From NCBI GenBank assembly GCA_038248985.1, contig JBBRWV010000009.1, forward strand, positions 1-45,408: a stretch of DNA of 45,408 nucleotides, written 5' to 3'. Below, in pieces: positions 34,368 through 41,941 of the stretch. Source of the stretch: JBBRWV01 sp038248985 (GTDB lineage Bacteria; Planctomycetota; Phycisphaerae; WQYP01). The translations under genes and the position numbers were made by a program. Under the pieces are notes generated by a model, which did no database searches, was not told the DNA's origin, and saw only the letters and a list, made by a program, of their open reading frames with translations. Each line of letters starts with the position of its first letter. The stretch's first letter is position 1.

Positions 34368-36038
34368 ATGCCGCCCATGATGAATCGAAATAAATGTTGG
34401 CTGGTACCGATTGCCGGTCCGACTCTGGAGCCGCTGGAACTGGGAGGCGAGGAAAAAGGCCTTGTGTTGGGGCGGCATGAAGCGTGTGAACTCCTCTTGC
34501 CTGCGTCCGCCGATAAGGTCTCGCGCTACCATGCGCGGTTCATCCAGCGCGAGGGACGATGGGAAGTAACGGACCTGAAGTCGCGCTGGGGTACGTTCTT
34601 AAACGGCCGAAAACTGATGCCCGAGGAGCCGGTGGCATTGCGGCCCGGAGATCTGCTGCACATTGCACCGTGGACATTTTCCTTTTCAACTTCGCCCGTC
34701 AGTCGTGGACTAAAGCTGGCGGCGGATGAAAATCAGATGGCGACGATGGTGCGAACGCTGCGGGGAAGCGGAAGCGGTTTGACCGGCGCGATGAGCGGGC
34801 GGTCCCTGAGCGAGGAATTGCTGGCGCTCCTGCTGGAGTCGGCAACGAGCATTCATAATGCGGCGGATGAGAAGGAACTCGGCGACGTGCTGCTCGACAC
34901 GGCAGCACGGGGCTCGGGCTTGAGGAACGGGGCACTGTTGCGTCCGTTGGATACGCTGGGCACGTTCGAAGTGATCGCTGCGCGAAACAGCGAGAATTCC
35001 GCGGGCGGATATTCACGGACCTTGATCCAGGCGGCATCCGGCGGAGAAGTGGCGGAGTTTTCTGCGGCAGCCTCCGGCGATGTGTCGGAATCCATCGCTC
35101 AAATGAACGTGGTAGCGGCGATTTGCGTACCACTAATGTTGGGGCACACCGTCGCGGCGTATTTGTATCTGGATACGCGCGGGCAGCCATTCCTGGCACC
35201 GCGTTTGTCCGCTCATGCCACAAGTTTTTGCGCCGCACTTGGACGAATCGCTTCGCTGGCGCTGGCGGGACTCAAACGCGTGGAAATGGAGCGCCGGGCC
35301 GCCAATGTCGAGGCAGAGTTGAATGCAGGCGCTGAGGCCCAGCGCTTCATTTTGCCGCAACGCACGGGCCTTGTGGGAAAATTCTCCTACACCGGTGAAA
35401 GCAAACCCGGTCGCTATGTGGGCGGCGATTTTTTTGACATCATTCCACTGGATGAAGATCGAATCGCCGTGGCCTTGGCGGATGTGGCCGGAAAAGGAAT
35501 TCCCGCCAGCGTACTGATGACGGCGGCGCAGGGATATTTGCATTCGGCCTTGCAACAGCACACGGAACTCTCGGCTGCGGTGGCAGCACTGAATCACTTC
35601 ATTTGCCCGCGCTGCCCTTCCAATAAATTTCTAACCTTGTTTGTGGCGGTAATCGATGCGCGACGCGGAACTCTCACCTGCGTGGATGCGGGACACGGAT
35701 ATGGATTGATGCGAACGCCGGGCAGCGGATTCCTGCCCGTGGCGACTGAATCGAATCTGCCAATTGGGATATCTGCCGACATGGATTATCCTTCGACGAC
35801 GATACCGTTCGCGCTCGGTAGCGAACTGCTGATCGTATCGGACGGAATTATCGAGCAACCGGCGGGGAGCGATACCGCGGAAAGTGGGCGCTCGCAGTTT
35901 GACGTGGCGGGCGTGCAGGCGACGCTCGCATCGGCCGGTGAGGATCCGATTGGGGCGATTTTTTCTGCGGTGGTGGAATTCGCTGGTTGTGCGCGCCTGG
36001 CGGATGATGCGACGGCGGTGCTGGTGAAATATGCCTGA
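34368..36038 (+). CDS. FHA-GAF-PP2C (SpoIIE/RsbU-type) protein phosphatase
   Basis: The 556-residue product has an FHA domain (about 25-110) with the phosphothreonine-binding residues R36, S52, H55 and N79-G80 in place. A GAF-like domain (about 140-305) is followed by a linker helix. The SpoIIE/PP2C phosphatase domain (about 345-555) has GGDFFDI, ADVAGKGIPAS, DAGHGYG, SDGIIEQ and DDATAVLVKY, which carry the metal-binding Asp residues. Such proteins read phosphorylated kinases through FHA and dephosphorylate Ser/Thr targets. It is divergent from the Ser/Thr kinase gene, about 145 bp between the starts, suggesting a kinase-phosphatase switch. The exact ATG (34368, 34377 or 34380) is uncertain, as no strong ribosome-binding site is visible. 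Confidence 0.9.
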   Translation: MPPMMNRNKCWLVPIAGPTLEPLELGGEEKGLVLGRHEACELLLPASADKVSRYHARFIQREGRWEVTDLKSRWGTFLNGRKLMPEEPVALRPGDLLHIAPWTFSFSTSPVSRGLKLAADENQMATMVRTLRGSGSGLTGAMSGRSLSEELLALLLESATSIHNAADEKELGDVLLDTAARGSGLRNGALLRPLDTLGTFEVIAARNSENSAGGYSRTLIQAASGGEVAEFSAAASGDVSESIAQMNVVAAICVPLMLGHTVAAYLYLDTRGQPFLAPRLSAHATSFCAALGRIASLALAGLKRVEMERRAANVEAELNAGAEAQRFILPQRTGLVGKFSYTGESKPGRYVGGDFFDIIPLDEDRIAVALADVAGKGIPASVLMTAAQGYLHSALQQHTELSAAVAALNHFICPRCPSNKFLTLFVAVIDARRGTLTCVDAGHGYGLMRTPGSGFLPVATESNLPIGISADMDYPSTTIPFALGSELLIVSDGIIEQPAGSDTAESGRSQFDVAGVQATLASAGEDPIGAIFSAVVEFAGCARLADDATAVLVKYA

Positions 36039-36092
36039 ACTACGAAAAACGGGGGGGAAGGGGGCGTTTGGGGCATTTTCAGGTTCAGGCGC

Positions 36093-36121
36093 TTGTATGG
36101 AGGGGCGTTTGCCGGTACAGT
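36093..36121 (+). promoter_or_regulatory. Candidate promoter of the small basic protein gene
   Basis: TTGTAT (36093-36098) and TACAGT (36116-36121) are 17 bp apart and lie 34 bp before the ATG at 36155. The -10 resembles the TACAAT of the gyrB promoter. Confidence 0.5.
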
Positions 36122-36154
36122 GCGAGGCTCGAAATTCAGAAAGGCAGGCAAATC

Positions 36155-36280
36155 ATGGCACGTCCAGGCAGTAATCATCGGCTTCGTTGGAAATCCAAGA
36201 AGGCTAATAAGGGGCGGAAGCCTTCGAATGGCCGCGTGAAGGGATGGTCGACTAAGCATTATCCCCACCTGTACAACTGA
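36155..36280 (+). CDS. 41-residue very basic, ribosomal-protein-like peptide
   Basis: The 41-residue product is rich in Lys and Arg (14 of 41) with no acidic residue. It begins MARPGSNHRLRWKSKK and then reads ANKGRKPSNGR. AAAGGCAGG precedes the ATG at normal spacing, a promoter is 34 bp upstream and a strong terminator 85 bp downstream, so it looks like a real single-gene transcript. The core KSKKANKGRKPS resembles the small bL37-type ribosomal protein of Actinobacteria (recalled as KANHGKRPN), but this is a short similarity. An RNA- or ribosome-binding role is inferred from composition. Confidence 0.6.
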   Translation: MARPGSNHRLRWKSKKANKGRKPSNGRVKGWSTKHYPHLYN

Positions 36281-36365
36281 TAGACGCGGGATGGGCCGAC
36301 GGTCTTTTGCGACTGACGGTTTGCAACTTGCGTGTTGACAGGTCGTTACAATTCAATTGCACGAG

Positions 36366-36393
36366 GCCCGAAGTGAAACACTTCGGGCTTTTT
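36366..36393 (+). terminator. Rho-independent terminator
   Basis: The 10-bp perfect arms are gcccgaagtg (36366-36375) and cacttcgggc (36379-36388) with loop AAA, followed by TTTTT. It ends the transcript of the 41-residue protein. Confidence 0.9.
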
Positions 36394-36408
36394 GTGTTTT
36401 TGCCGGGG

Positions 36409-36891
36409 TCAGGGGAGGTAGAGGGAGTGGAGGGGGAGTTGGCGGAGGTAGCTGCCGCAAATAATTATCAGAGCGGCATTTAGGAGAAGGATGGTGGTCC
36501 AGAATTTGGGGGATCGGCGGATGGGGGCGAAGGTTTTGGAGCGGCCGGCGAGGGCGGAGGCGAGGAAGAAGACGACGAAGGCGGCGAGGGTCTTGATACC
36601 GAAGAGCATGTGGTATAAGGACTTATCGCTGGGAACGAAGGATTTCCAGCGGGCGATGACGAGGAAGTTGTAGAGGCCGGTGAGGATGAAGACGGTGATG
36701 AGGAGGTAGACGATGATGCGCCAGCGGGCGTTGATGGTTTCCTTAAGTGCTTGGAATTGCTCGGGTTGGAGCGTTTTTTCGGCGGCGGGCAGGAGGGCGA
36801 AGCGGAGGAAGAAGGGGGCCCCGACGGCGATGCAGGCGGAGGCGATGTGGACCCAGCGCAGGACGAGATTCATCACAAGTTCTTTATCCAT
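36409..36891 (-). CDS. CopD-like four-helix membrane protein
   Basis: The 160-residue product has four transmembrane helices. It contains LRWVHIASACIAVGAPFFLRFALLP (in part) at the start and a histidine in LYHMLFGIKTLAAF, the pattern of CopD/DUF2214-like membrane proteins. In that group the histidines may bind haem or copper, which is inference here. The ATG at 36891 follows AGGA at about 10 nt; MNLVLRWVH (36873) is an alternative. It stands alone, convergent with the small basic protein gene. Confidence 0.72.
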   Translation of the reverse strand: MDKELVMNLVLRWVHIASACIAVGAPFFLRFALLPAAEKTLQPEQFQALKETINARWRIIVYLLITVFILTGLYNFLVIARWKSFVPSDKSLYHMLFGIKTLAAFVVFFLASALAGRSKTFAPIRRSPKFWTTILLLNAALIIICGSYLRQLPLHSLYLP

Positions 36892-37082
36892 AACTTATTG
36901 ATCCTACTCATGTTAGAGAAGGGTGGAGGGGTGAAACATGGCCCGTGCTGTGCGGGTGGGGACATGATACCGAAACAGGGGACGAATGCCAGTGTGAGGT
37001 ATAGGGAGGGGTAGGAGAGAGGGATTTGGAGGCTGAAACTGTTCTAAAACGGGGGGATTTCATCCTAAAATGAGGGGGTAGG

Positions 37083-37133
37083 TGGGGGGTAAGGGGGGGG
37101 TGAGGTGGGGGGTAATTGGGGGGAAGGCAGGGG
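37083..37133 (+). repeat. G-run tract with G-quadruplex potential
   Basis: Five runs of six or seven G lie within about 50 bp of the + strand, separated by short A/T/G linkers. Any four could form a G-quadruplex. It is intergenic, beside the 37.2-kb compositional break. Region 36892-37082 otherwise holds nothing recognisable. Confidence 0.6.
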
Positions 37134-37233
37134 GGAAGGAGGCGCGGGGAGGGGAGCCGGGAGAGGGTTGGGAAGACACGGCAACTTTCGCCTTTGCGGG
37201 TGAGGCGGGCAAACGCCGCGCGCCGCCACTTAC

Positions 37234-37270
37234 CATGCGCTGCCCCTTACCGATGCGCTGCCCCTTGCCA
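37234..37270. repeat. Two-copy direct repeat of 18 bp
   Basis: The unit atgcgctgccccttaccg is followed directly by atgcgctgccccttgcca, then the stop codon of the small gene at 37271. Only two copies, function unknown. Confidence 0.6.
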
Positions 37271-37510
37271 TCATATCGTCGTGGATGCCGACACCGCTCC
37301 GGACTCGGCCCATTCGTCGAGTATTTGCTGGGCTGTAGGGCCATCAATATGCAGAAAGCGGACGTAAAAATGGGTCGAACCGTAGCTGTAATGAACCCGG
37401 GTCCGTCGATATGCCAGATACTCGACAAGCTCCCACATGTATTGCGAAGGCACTGCCGCCACTGGTAGGTGAGTCTCCGGCAATGTATGCACCGTAATGG
37501 TTCGATCCAT
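37271..37510 (-). CDS. Small hypothetical protein in the rnk-hpf cluster
   Basis: The 79-residue product begins at an ATG with GAGGAGG 6 nt upstream, a near-perfect ribosome-binding site. It has an aromatic-rich centre (YLAYRRTRVHYSYGSTHFYV, 20 residues) predicted as beta strands, and an acidic helix near the C-terminus. No family is recognised. It lies 86 bp downstream of rnk on the same strand, with the same strong-site style, so it is probably part of the hpf-rnk transcript and may be a stress-related ribosome or RNA-polymerase accessory. This is inference. Confidence 0.7.
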   Translation of the reverse strand: MDRTITVHTLPETHLPVAAVPSQYMWELVEYLAYRRTRVHYSYGSTHFYVRFLHIDGPTAQQILDEWAESGAVSASTTI

Positions 37511-37596
37511 GACAAACCTCCTCTTCCTGCGAGCCGCCGCTCCTACTGCTGGGGCGGCGGCGTAATGCGGATTAATCCATCGAATTGCCGAGCGGA

Positions 37597-38028
37597 TTAC
37601 AAATCGAAATCCCCGGCCGCTTCCGGTTGATAGAGCACCGACTCGACCTTCATCAACCGGATACCCGCCGGCACCTTTACGCGTATTGTCCTGCCGACAC
37701 GTGCGCCCAGAAGTGCCGTGCCCAGCGGGGCGAGTACCGACAGTTTTCCGTTGTCGATGTCCGCCTCGTCCGGATACACCAGAGTAAATGTCTCAAAATC
37801 GCCGCTTTTCAGATCCTGCAGTCGGACTGTCGAGTGCATCGTGACGACCTGTTTGGGCATGTTGAACCCCGGCACCACTCGGGCTCGCGCCATTTCGCTC
37901 TGCAGGCTGTCCAGCAGGATCCCATGCGTCCTGCGGTAGTGCCGCGATTGGAATATCTGGTGGAGTCGATTCGAATCGAGTTCAGTGATCATAACGCTCT
38001 TTCGATCCATGGTTCGTACGGGCATCAT
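37597..38028 (-). CDS. rnk: Rnk/GreA-GreB family regulator of transcription
   Basis: The 143-residue product has the Rnk pattern. An N-terminal helical region (ELDSNRLHQIFQSR and LLDSLQSEMARARVV) is followed by the GreA/B C-terminal domain: VVTMHSTVRLQDL, LVYPDEADIDNGKLSVLAPLG, TALLGARVG and the end VLYQPEAAGDFDL. Members bind RNA polymerase in the secondary channel or act as 'regulator of nucleoside diphosphate kinase'. The ATG at 38028 overlaps the hpf stop (ATGA), so translation is coupled to hpf. The coupling fits a common stationary-phase or stress role. Confidence 0.88.
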   Translation of the reverse strand: MMPVRTMDRKSVMITELDSNRLHQIFQSRHYRRTHGILLDSLQSEMARARVVPGFNMPKQVVTMHSTVRLQDLKSGDFETFTLVYPDEADIDNGKLSVLAPLGTALLGARVGRTIRVKVPAGIRLMKVESVLYQPEAAGDFDL

Positions 38029-38426
38029 GTCGCACCACCTTTTGAAAAATGATTTGAATGGGCTCCGTTGGAAGACGACTCCGCGTCGATGCGCGGATGA
38101 CGCCGGGGACCTTTTCGTTCGTGCCAAACGTGCCTGGCCAGTACCCGTTGTACCGAGCGGCCGATTTTTGCGGCGGCGGCGTCAATTGCGGAATACAGGC
38201 TGCAACATGTTGCTTCCGCCACGATCACACGCCGGCGTCGAAGAGCGGCGACAATGTTGCACCGTTTGTCCGCGCCACCGTGGTCGCCATTCACGTCCGC
38301 CATGCGGACCTCGACCCGGAGTACCCCGGAGCCATGGTGCTCCAGCGCATTTTGTACCCGCGACTCAACATACGCGCGAAGCGGTTCAGTCAGACCAAAA
38401 CTGATCGCTCGAGGTTCAATGACCAT
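38025..38426 (-). CDS. hpf: Ribosome hibernation-promoting factor (HPF/RaiA family)
   Basis: The 133-residue product has the betaalphabetabetabetaalpha ribosome-binding fold: SFGLTEPLRAYVESRVQNALE (in part, helix 1), VLRVEVRMADVNGD (strands), VIVAEATCCSLYSAIDAAAAKIG (helix 2, in part). It lacks the long-HPF dimerisation domain; a basic, Ser/Asn-rich tail of about 35 residues replaces it. It silences ribosomes in stationary phase by occupying the decoding centre. AGGAGG stands 6 nt before the ATG. It overlaps rnk by 4 bp and is divergent from the NhaR-like regulator gene. Confidence 0.85.
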   Translation of the reverse strand: MVIEPRAISFGLTEPLRAYVESRVQNALEHHGSGVLRVEVRMADVNGDHGGADKRCNIVAALRRRRVIVAEATCCSLYSAIDAAAAKIGRSVQRVLARHVWHERKGPRRHPRIDAESSSNGAHSNHFSKGGAT

Positions 38427-38590
38427 GAGGTACCTCCTTTTAAGGTCTCGCTGCCCGATTGTTTCGCCTGGGCGCTGGGCCGAGGCGGTAGTCGCCTCTC
38501 ACTGTCATGATCTTAGGATGCTCCAAGCCATAGGTAAAATATGAAGTTTCTACCTTGCATATTGGTATTCTCTATAGATAAAATGGCGAC
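38427..38590. promoter_or_regulatory. Divergent control region between hpf and nhaR
   Basis: The region contains an inverted repeat (aggta...tacct, about 38531-38554) of the LysR-box type and a possible promoter TTGCAT with a TATAGATAAA-like -10, close to the LysR-type gene start. LysR regulators often act on the divergent operon; here that would be hpf-rnk. Confidence 0.4.
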
Positions 38591-39499
38591 ATGAAATGGC
38601 TTAATTACAATCACCTCTATTACTTCTGGATGGTTGCCCGCGAAGGGAGCATGGTCCGCGCCGCCGAAGAATTGATGGTGTCGCAGCCCACCATCAGCAT
38701 CCAGATCAAAGACCTCGAAAAGGCCCTCGGACATGGCCTCTTCGACCGTTTAGGCCGGAGACTGCGGCTCACCGACGCCGGAAAGATTACTTTCAACTAC
38801 GCCAACGACATGTTCTCCCTCGGGCGGGATCTTGTCAGCGCCCTGGATAACCAGCCGCCAAACCGCCCGGTCAAACTGACGGTGGGCATCCTTGATGTCC
38901 TCCCCAAAACCGTCGTTCGCCAACTCCTCGCGCCCGCATTGAAAATGAAACCCACCATCCGCCTGATTTGCCGGGAGGACAAAGGTGACCGCCTCCTGGC
39001 GGATCTCGCGGCGCGCCGTGTGGATGTCGTCCTGAGCGATGCCCCCATCGGCACGGGCGTCCACCTCCAGGGATTCAACCATCTCCTGGCCGACTGCGGC
39101 GTTTCCTTTCTCGCGACGTCCTCTCTGGCCGCGAAGTTCCGACGTCGATTCCCCGAATCCCTTGAGGGCGCGCCGCTCCTTCTTCCCACTGACCACACGA
39201 CGGTCCGGCAATCGTTGAACACCTGGTTCGACACCAAACGTATACATCCGCTGGTCCTCGGAGAGTTCGATGATATGGCCCTCATGCTTGCCGTCGCCCA
39301 AGATGGTCTGGGCATCGTGCCTTTTCCCTCCATTGTTCTGCCCGACGTGCAGCGGGAGGCCGGTCTAAGGCTCGTGGGCAAAACCGACGAAGTTCGCGAA
39401 CGCTTCTATGCGATTTCGCGTACCGAGAAACAAACCCACCCCGCTGTCGCCGCCATTTGCGCGGCAGAAAGTAGCACCCACTTGTCGCCAGCAGAGTGA
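38591..39499 (+). CDS. nhaR: LysR-family transcriptional regulator, NhaR-like
   Basis: The 302-residue product starts with MKWLNYNHLYYFWMVAREGS, the signature of NhaR. A winged helix-turn-helix follows (residues about 6-65: AAEELMVSQPTISIQIKDLE) and a substrate-binding-like effector domain from about 90. NhaR of E. coli responds to Na+ and activates nhaA. No antiporter gene is near here, so the target may instead be the divergent hpf-rnk operon. Codons are C-ending, unlike the G-rich genes to its left. Confidence 0.85.
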   Translation: MKWLNYNHLYYFWMVAREGSMVRAAEELMVSQPTISIQIKDLEKALGHGLFDRLGRRLRLTDAGKITFNYANDMFSLGRDLVSALDNQPPNRPVKLTVGILDVLPKTVVRQLLAPALKMKPTIRLICREDKGDRLLADLAARRVDVVLSDAPIGTGVHLQGFNHLLADCGVSFLATSSLAAKFRRRFPESLEGAPLLLPTDHTTVRQSLNTWFDTKRIHPLVLGEFDDMALMLAVAQDGLGIVPFPSIVLPDVQREAGLRLVGKTDEVRERFYAISRTEKQTHPAVAAICAAESSTHLSPAE

Positions 39500-39797
39500 C
39501 CAACATCTTCACCGAAAGAAAAGAGAAAGATAGCTGGGCTGCATCCGCCAGAATCTGCGCGCTCTGCGGAATGAAGTCCCCAAGTTTGTGGAGCCTTGCC
39601 GCCGGCCTCCGCCGCCATGTTACGCCGCAACGCGGTTCCCATCCCACAAGAAGCTCAGAGATTGCCCAGCTTGACGTGCGAGGCAGTCCTGCTGAGATAC
39701 GCGGTGAATAATGCGGGGTAGACCCAGAAGCTTTTTTCTAGTAAATGCCGCATTTCGCGGTCAGAAGTCAATCTACGCCGCGTGACGGGGGAGGCTT
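39500..39797. other. Intergenic region, nothing recognisable
   Basis: About 300 bp between the nhaR stop and a convergent membrane protein gene. Short frames present are composition artefacts. A T-run after aagc (39731-39740) has no stem. Confidence 0.5.
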
Positions 39798-40229
39798 TCA
39801 GAGAGGAGAGAGGTAGGCGGCGGAGGGGGTGGCTAGATTTGGGGTGGCGAGGAGGTAGAAGATGCGGGCGGAGGCGAGGAAGGCGAGGATTCCGCCGACG
39901 TGGTGGATGAAGATGTAAGTGCGGATGCGGGGGTTTAAACGGCAGGGGAGGATGAACGCGAAGACGGAGGTGACGAGGGTTACGGCGAGGAGATTCCAGA
40001 CGAGGAAGGAAAGGGGGGCAGCGCAGAGGACGGTGATTGAATCTGGTCGGAGGCCTTGGTGGAAGATGAGAAGGGCGAAGGCGGCATAGCCGAAGAATGC
40101 GGAGCGGAGGAGGGCGGCGCGGGTGAGGGTGGAGCGATTGCGGAATCCGAGGACGAAGAGGACGAGTCCGGCGGTGAGGGCGAGGAGGAGGATGCAGAGG
40201 GCGAAGGAGACGCGTTTGGATCGGGTCAT
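39798..40229 (-). CDS. Small membrane protein of unknown function
   Basis: The 143-residue product has four predicted transmembrane helices: near residues 9-28, 43-60, 68-95 and 108-127. No charged catalytic motif is seen and no family is recognised. There is no clear ribosome-binding site before the ATG at 40229. It is on the same strand as the Rrf2 gene, 55 bp downstream of it. Confidence 0.6.
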   Translation of the reverse strand: MTRSKRVSFALCILLLALTAGLVLFVLGFRNRSTLTRAALLRSAFFGYAAFALLIFHQGLRPDSITVLCAAPLSFLVWNLLAVTLVTSVFAFILPCRLNPRIRTYIFIHHVGGILAFLASARIFYLLATPNLATPSAAYLSPL

Positions 40230-40284
40230 GGGATGATGGTAACGGAGTGGAAAAGGGGTGTCACGGAAGGGTTTGAGAGGTTGC

Positions 40285-40752
40285 CTATTTTTGATGGCGC
40301 AGGCCGAGGCGGACGAGGCGGTTGTCGGATTCGCAGAGGGGGTGGCTGGGGTTGCGGTCGGAAAGGAGGTCGGCGATGGTGGCGCGGGAGAATTCCGTTT
40401 GGATCATGGCCATGGCTTCATCGACGCGGCGATGGAGGGCGCAGAGTTTTGTGCCATGGGATTTGAGGCCGAGAGGGCAGTGGGTGATGCGGGCCATGGG
40501 ATCGACGGCGTTGAGGACGTCGAGGATGGTGACGGTTTGGGGGTCGGCCTGGAGTGAGACGCCGCCGCCGACGCCGCGTTGGGAAGCGACGATGCCGGCG
40601 CGGGCGAGGGCCTGGAGGACTTTGACGAGGTAGCCGGGTTTGGATTGAGTGCCGAGGGCGATTTGGCGGACGGTCCAGGATTGGTCAGAATGGTCAGCGA
40701 GCCAGACGACGGCGCGGAGGGCGTATTCAGCGGCTTCGGAAAACAGTTTCAT
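40285..40752 (-). CDS. Rrf2-family transcriptional regulator
   Basis: The 155-residue product has the Rrf2 winged helix-turn-helix: MKLFSEAAEYALRAVVWLADH at the start, VRQIALGTQSKPGYLVKVLQAL (in part) as recognition region and the wing GIVASQRGVGGGVSLQ. The downstream dimer helix is present. Two cysteines (HCPLGLKSHGTKLCALH, spacing 11) plus C-terminal LCES could ligate an iron-sulfur cluster or sense thiols, but the spacing is not that of IscR or NsrR. GGAG is 8 nt before the ATG. It may control iron-sulfur, redox or cysteine/sulfate metabolism; the target is not shown. Confidence 0.88.
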   Translation of the reverse strand: MKLFSEAAEYALRAVVWLADHSDQSWTVRQIALGTQSKPGYLVKVLQALARAGIVASQRGVGGGVSLQADPQTVTILDVLNAVDPMARITHCPLGLKSHGTKLCALHRRVDEAMAMIQTEFSRATIADLLSDRNPSHPLCESDNRLVRLGLRHQK

Positions 40753-41070
40753 GAGGAAGACTCCGAGAGAAGGGGGTGGTAGCGGTAGCGGGCGGGGGCG
40801 TGCGGGGCGAGCGTCAGGATGTAGGAGAGCATAATTGAGCACATGATTGCACGCAATGACTCTATTGAGCGGAGCGGGCGCGTTGCGCTGAAGCGTCGCT
40901 CGGGAGGAGTATGTGAGGGGGTGACCGGAGTGTCGGGGCATGATTCGGGGCATAGGGTGGCGAGAGATGAGATAAAAATCAGGAAACAATGGGAGCGTTG
41001 CGGGATGGAGATTTTCACATATCTCGGAGTAAAAGCGGCGAGTTTTCACATTTTTCCGCAGAATGCGGCA

Positions 41071-41097
41071 TGGGCGATGAGGGACTCGAACTCTAAC
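41071..41097 (-). other. tRNA 3'-end fragment, probable attachment site at the island boundary
   Basis: Read on the - strand the sequence is a T-loop and 3' acceptor half of a tRNA: TTCGAGT, CCCTC, then ATCGCCC and A, with the preceding stem imperfect. No anticodon or D-arm follows, so it is a fragment and not a gene. Integrative elements commonly leave such a tRNA end as attL or attR. Degraded mobile genes begin just to its right. Confidence 0.6.
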
Positions 41098-41268
41098 TTA
41101 AAATCCCCACGAAAACTGACAGTTTCTACGTCAGGCGCAGCAAAAAGCGTAGTAAATCAAGAAAATTTCGCACAAGCGGTGAACGTGATTGGCTTACTCC
41201 CACTCACCCCCGTGGAGAAGGCTGAAGCAATAAGGCGATTGCTGAGGGGCTCAGACGAATTTAGCTGA
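41077..41268 (+). CDS. Small ORF starting inside the tRNA-like att sequence
   Basis: A 63-codon frame starts within the tRNA fragment (its first residues MRDSN are merely the translated att sequence). It continues with LKSPRKLTVSTSGAAKS and the helical end LPLTPVEKAEAIRRLLRG. Short proteins with a similar layout (tRNA-like start, GAAKS-like middle, amphipathic end) follow integrases in planctomycete islands, from memory. No integrase is seen here. It may be a remnant or artefact; the C-terminal helix looks genuinely protein-like. Confidence 0.4.
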   Translation: MRDSNSNLKSPRKLTVSTSGAAKSVVNQENFAQAVNVIGLLPLTPVEKAEAIRRLLRGSDEFS

Positions 41269-41393
41269 CGTGTGTCAGCCCCTGCGAATACGCATGCCGT
41301 TTGACCTGGTGGCTGGTGCCGGCCAGATATTCTCCAGCCGGCACCAGAGCTACCATCTGCAGCAGACGATTACGCCAATCCTCCGACCCCGCC

Positions 41394-41456
41394 GAAACCA
41401 CTGCCGCCAAAAACGCCCGCATGCAATGGTGGCGTGATGCCAAGTTCGGCATGTTC
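41394..41456 (+). pseudogene. Fragment of a GH29 alpha-L-fucosidase
   Basis: About 21 residues read ETTAAKNARMQWWRDAKFG followed by MF, the well-known start of GH29 fucosidases (normally continued IHWG). The match stops where the IS21-like fragment begins on the other strand. No other part of the enzyme is visible, so this is a scrap. Confidence 0.45.
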
Positions 41457-41711
41457 ACTCGCCGTTTGCCGATGCTTCATCGGCTCCGTCTGATCGTCCC
41501 GCAGAACCTGTTCGATGAAGAAGATGAACGCCCTGAGCTTGGGGCAAATCACCGGCCCATCACGCGTGTACGGCTCTGGCTCACCCGTCGCCGAACGGAT
41601 CACCTTCCGCAGCGCCTTCTGGGCGTGGTGCAACCGCTTGGCCAGCGAGCGAATGGACTCGCTCTGGGCATGCGCCGTCCGTAGCTGTAAATAGTCGTAC
41701 ACCGTCAGCAC
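41457..41711 (-). pseudogene. Truncated IS21-family transposase (IstA N-terminal part)
   Basis: About 85 residues resemble IstA. The GTG-started LTVYDYLQLRTAHAQSESIR is followed by LAKRLHHAQKALRKVIRSAT (helix-turn-helix), then a PKLRAFIFFIEQVLRDD-type linker and EPMKHRQTA. The protein then breaks off in the fucosidase fragment, so catalytic DDE and the helper IstB are lost. GGAGGTGAGG precedes the start. A remnant of an insertion sequence, not functional. Confidence 0.65.
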
Positions 41712-41941
41712 CCTCACCTCCGTAGAAATTGGCTTCCCTGTTAGAAGACAATTCCACAGAGGACGCTACGGTGCGCCCCTTTCCCACGCCGGTTTCCACC
41801 CGACATTTTGTAATTCGGTCGTCTCAGTCTGACGGGGAATTGAGATACTGGCTTCAGTGGGTTTCCCGTTTTGTCGATGGATAATAACGCACTCACTTTA
41901 TACAATGTGCATGCATATTTATCCACTACGGGAGGTCGACC

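Noticed and set aside
41071..41150. A complete tRNA gene
   Set aside because: Only the T-loop and acceptor 3' half match; no anticodon arm, D arm or 5' acceptor is present.
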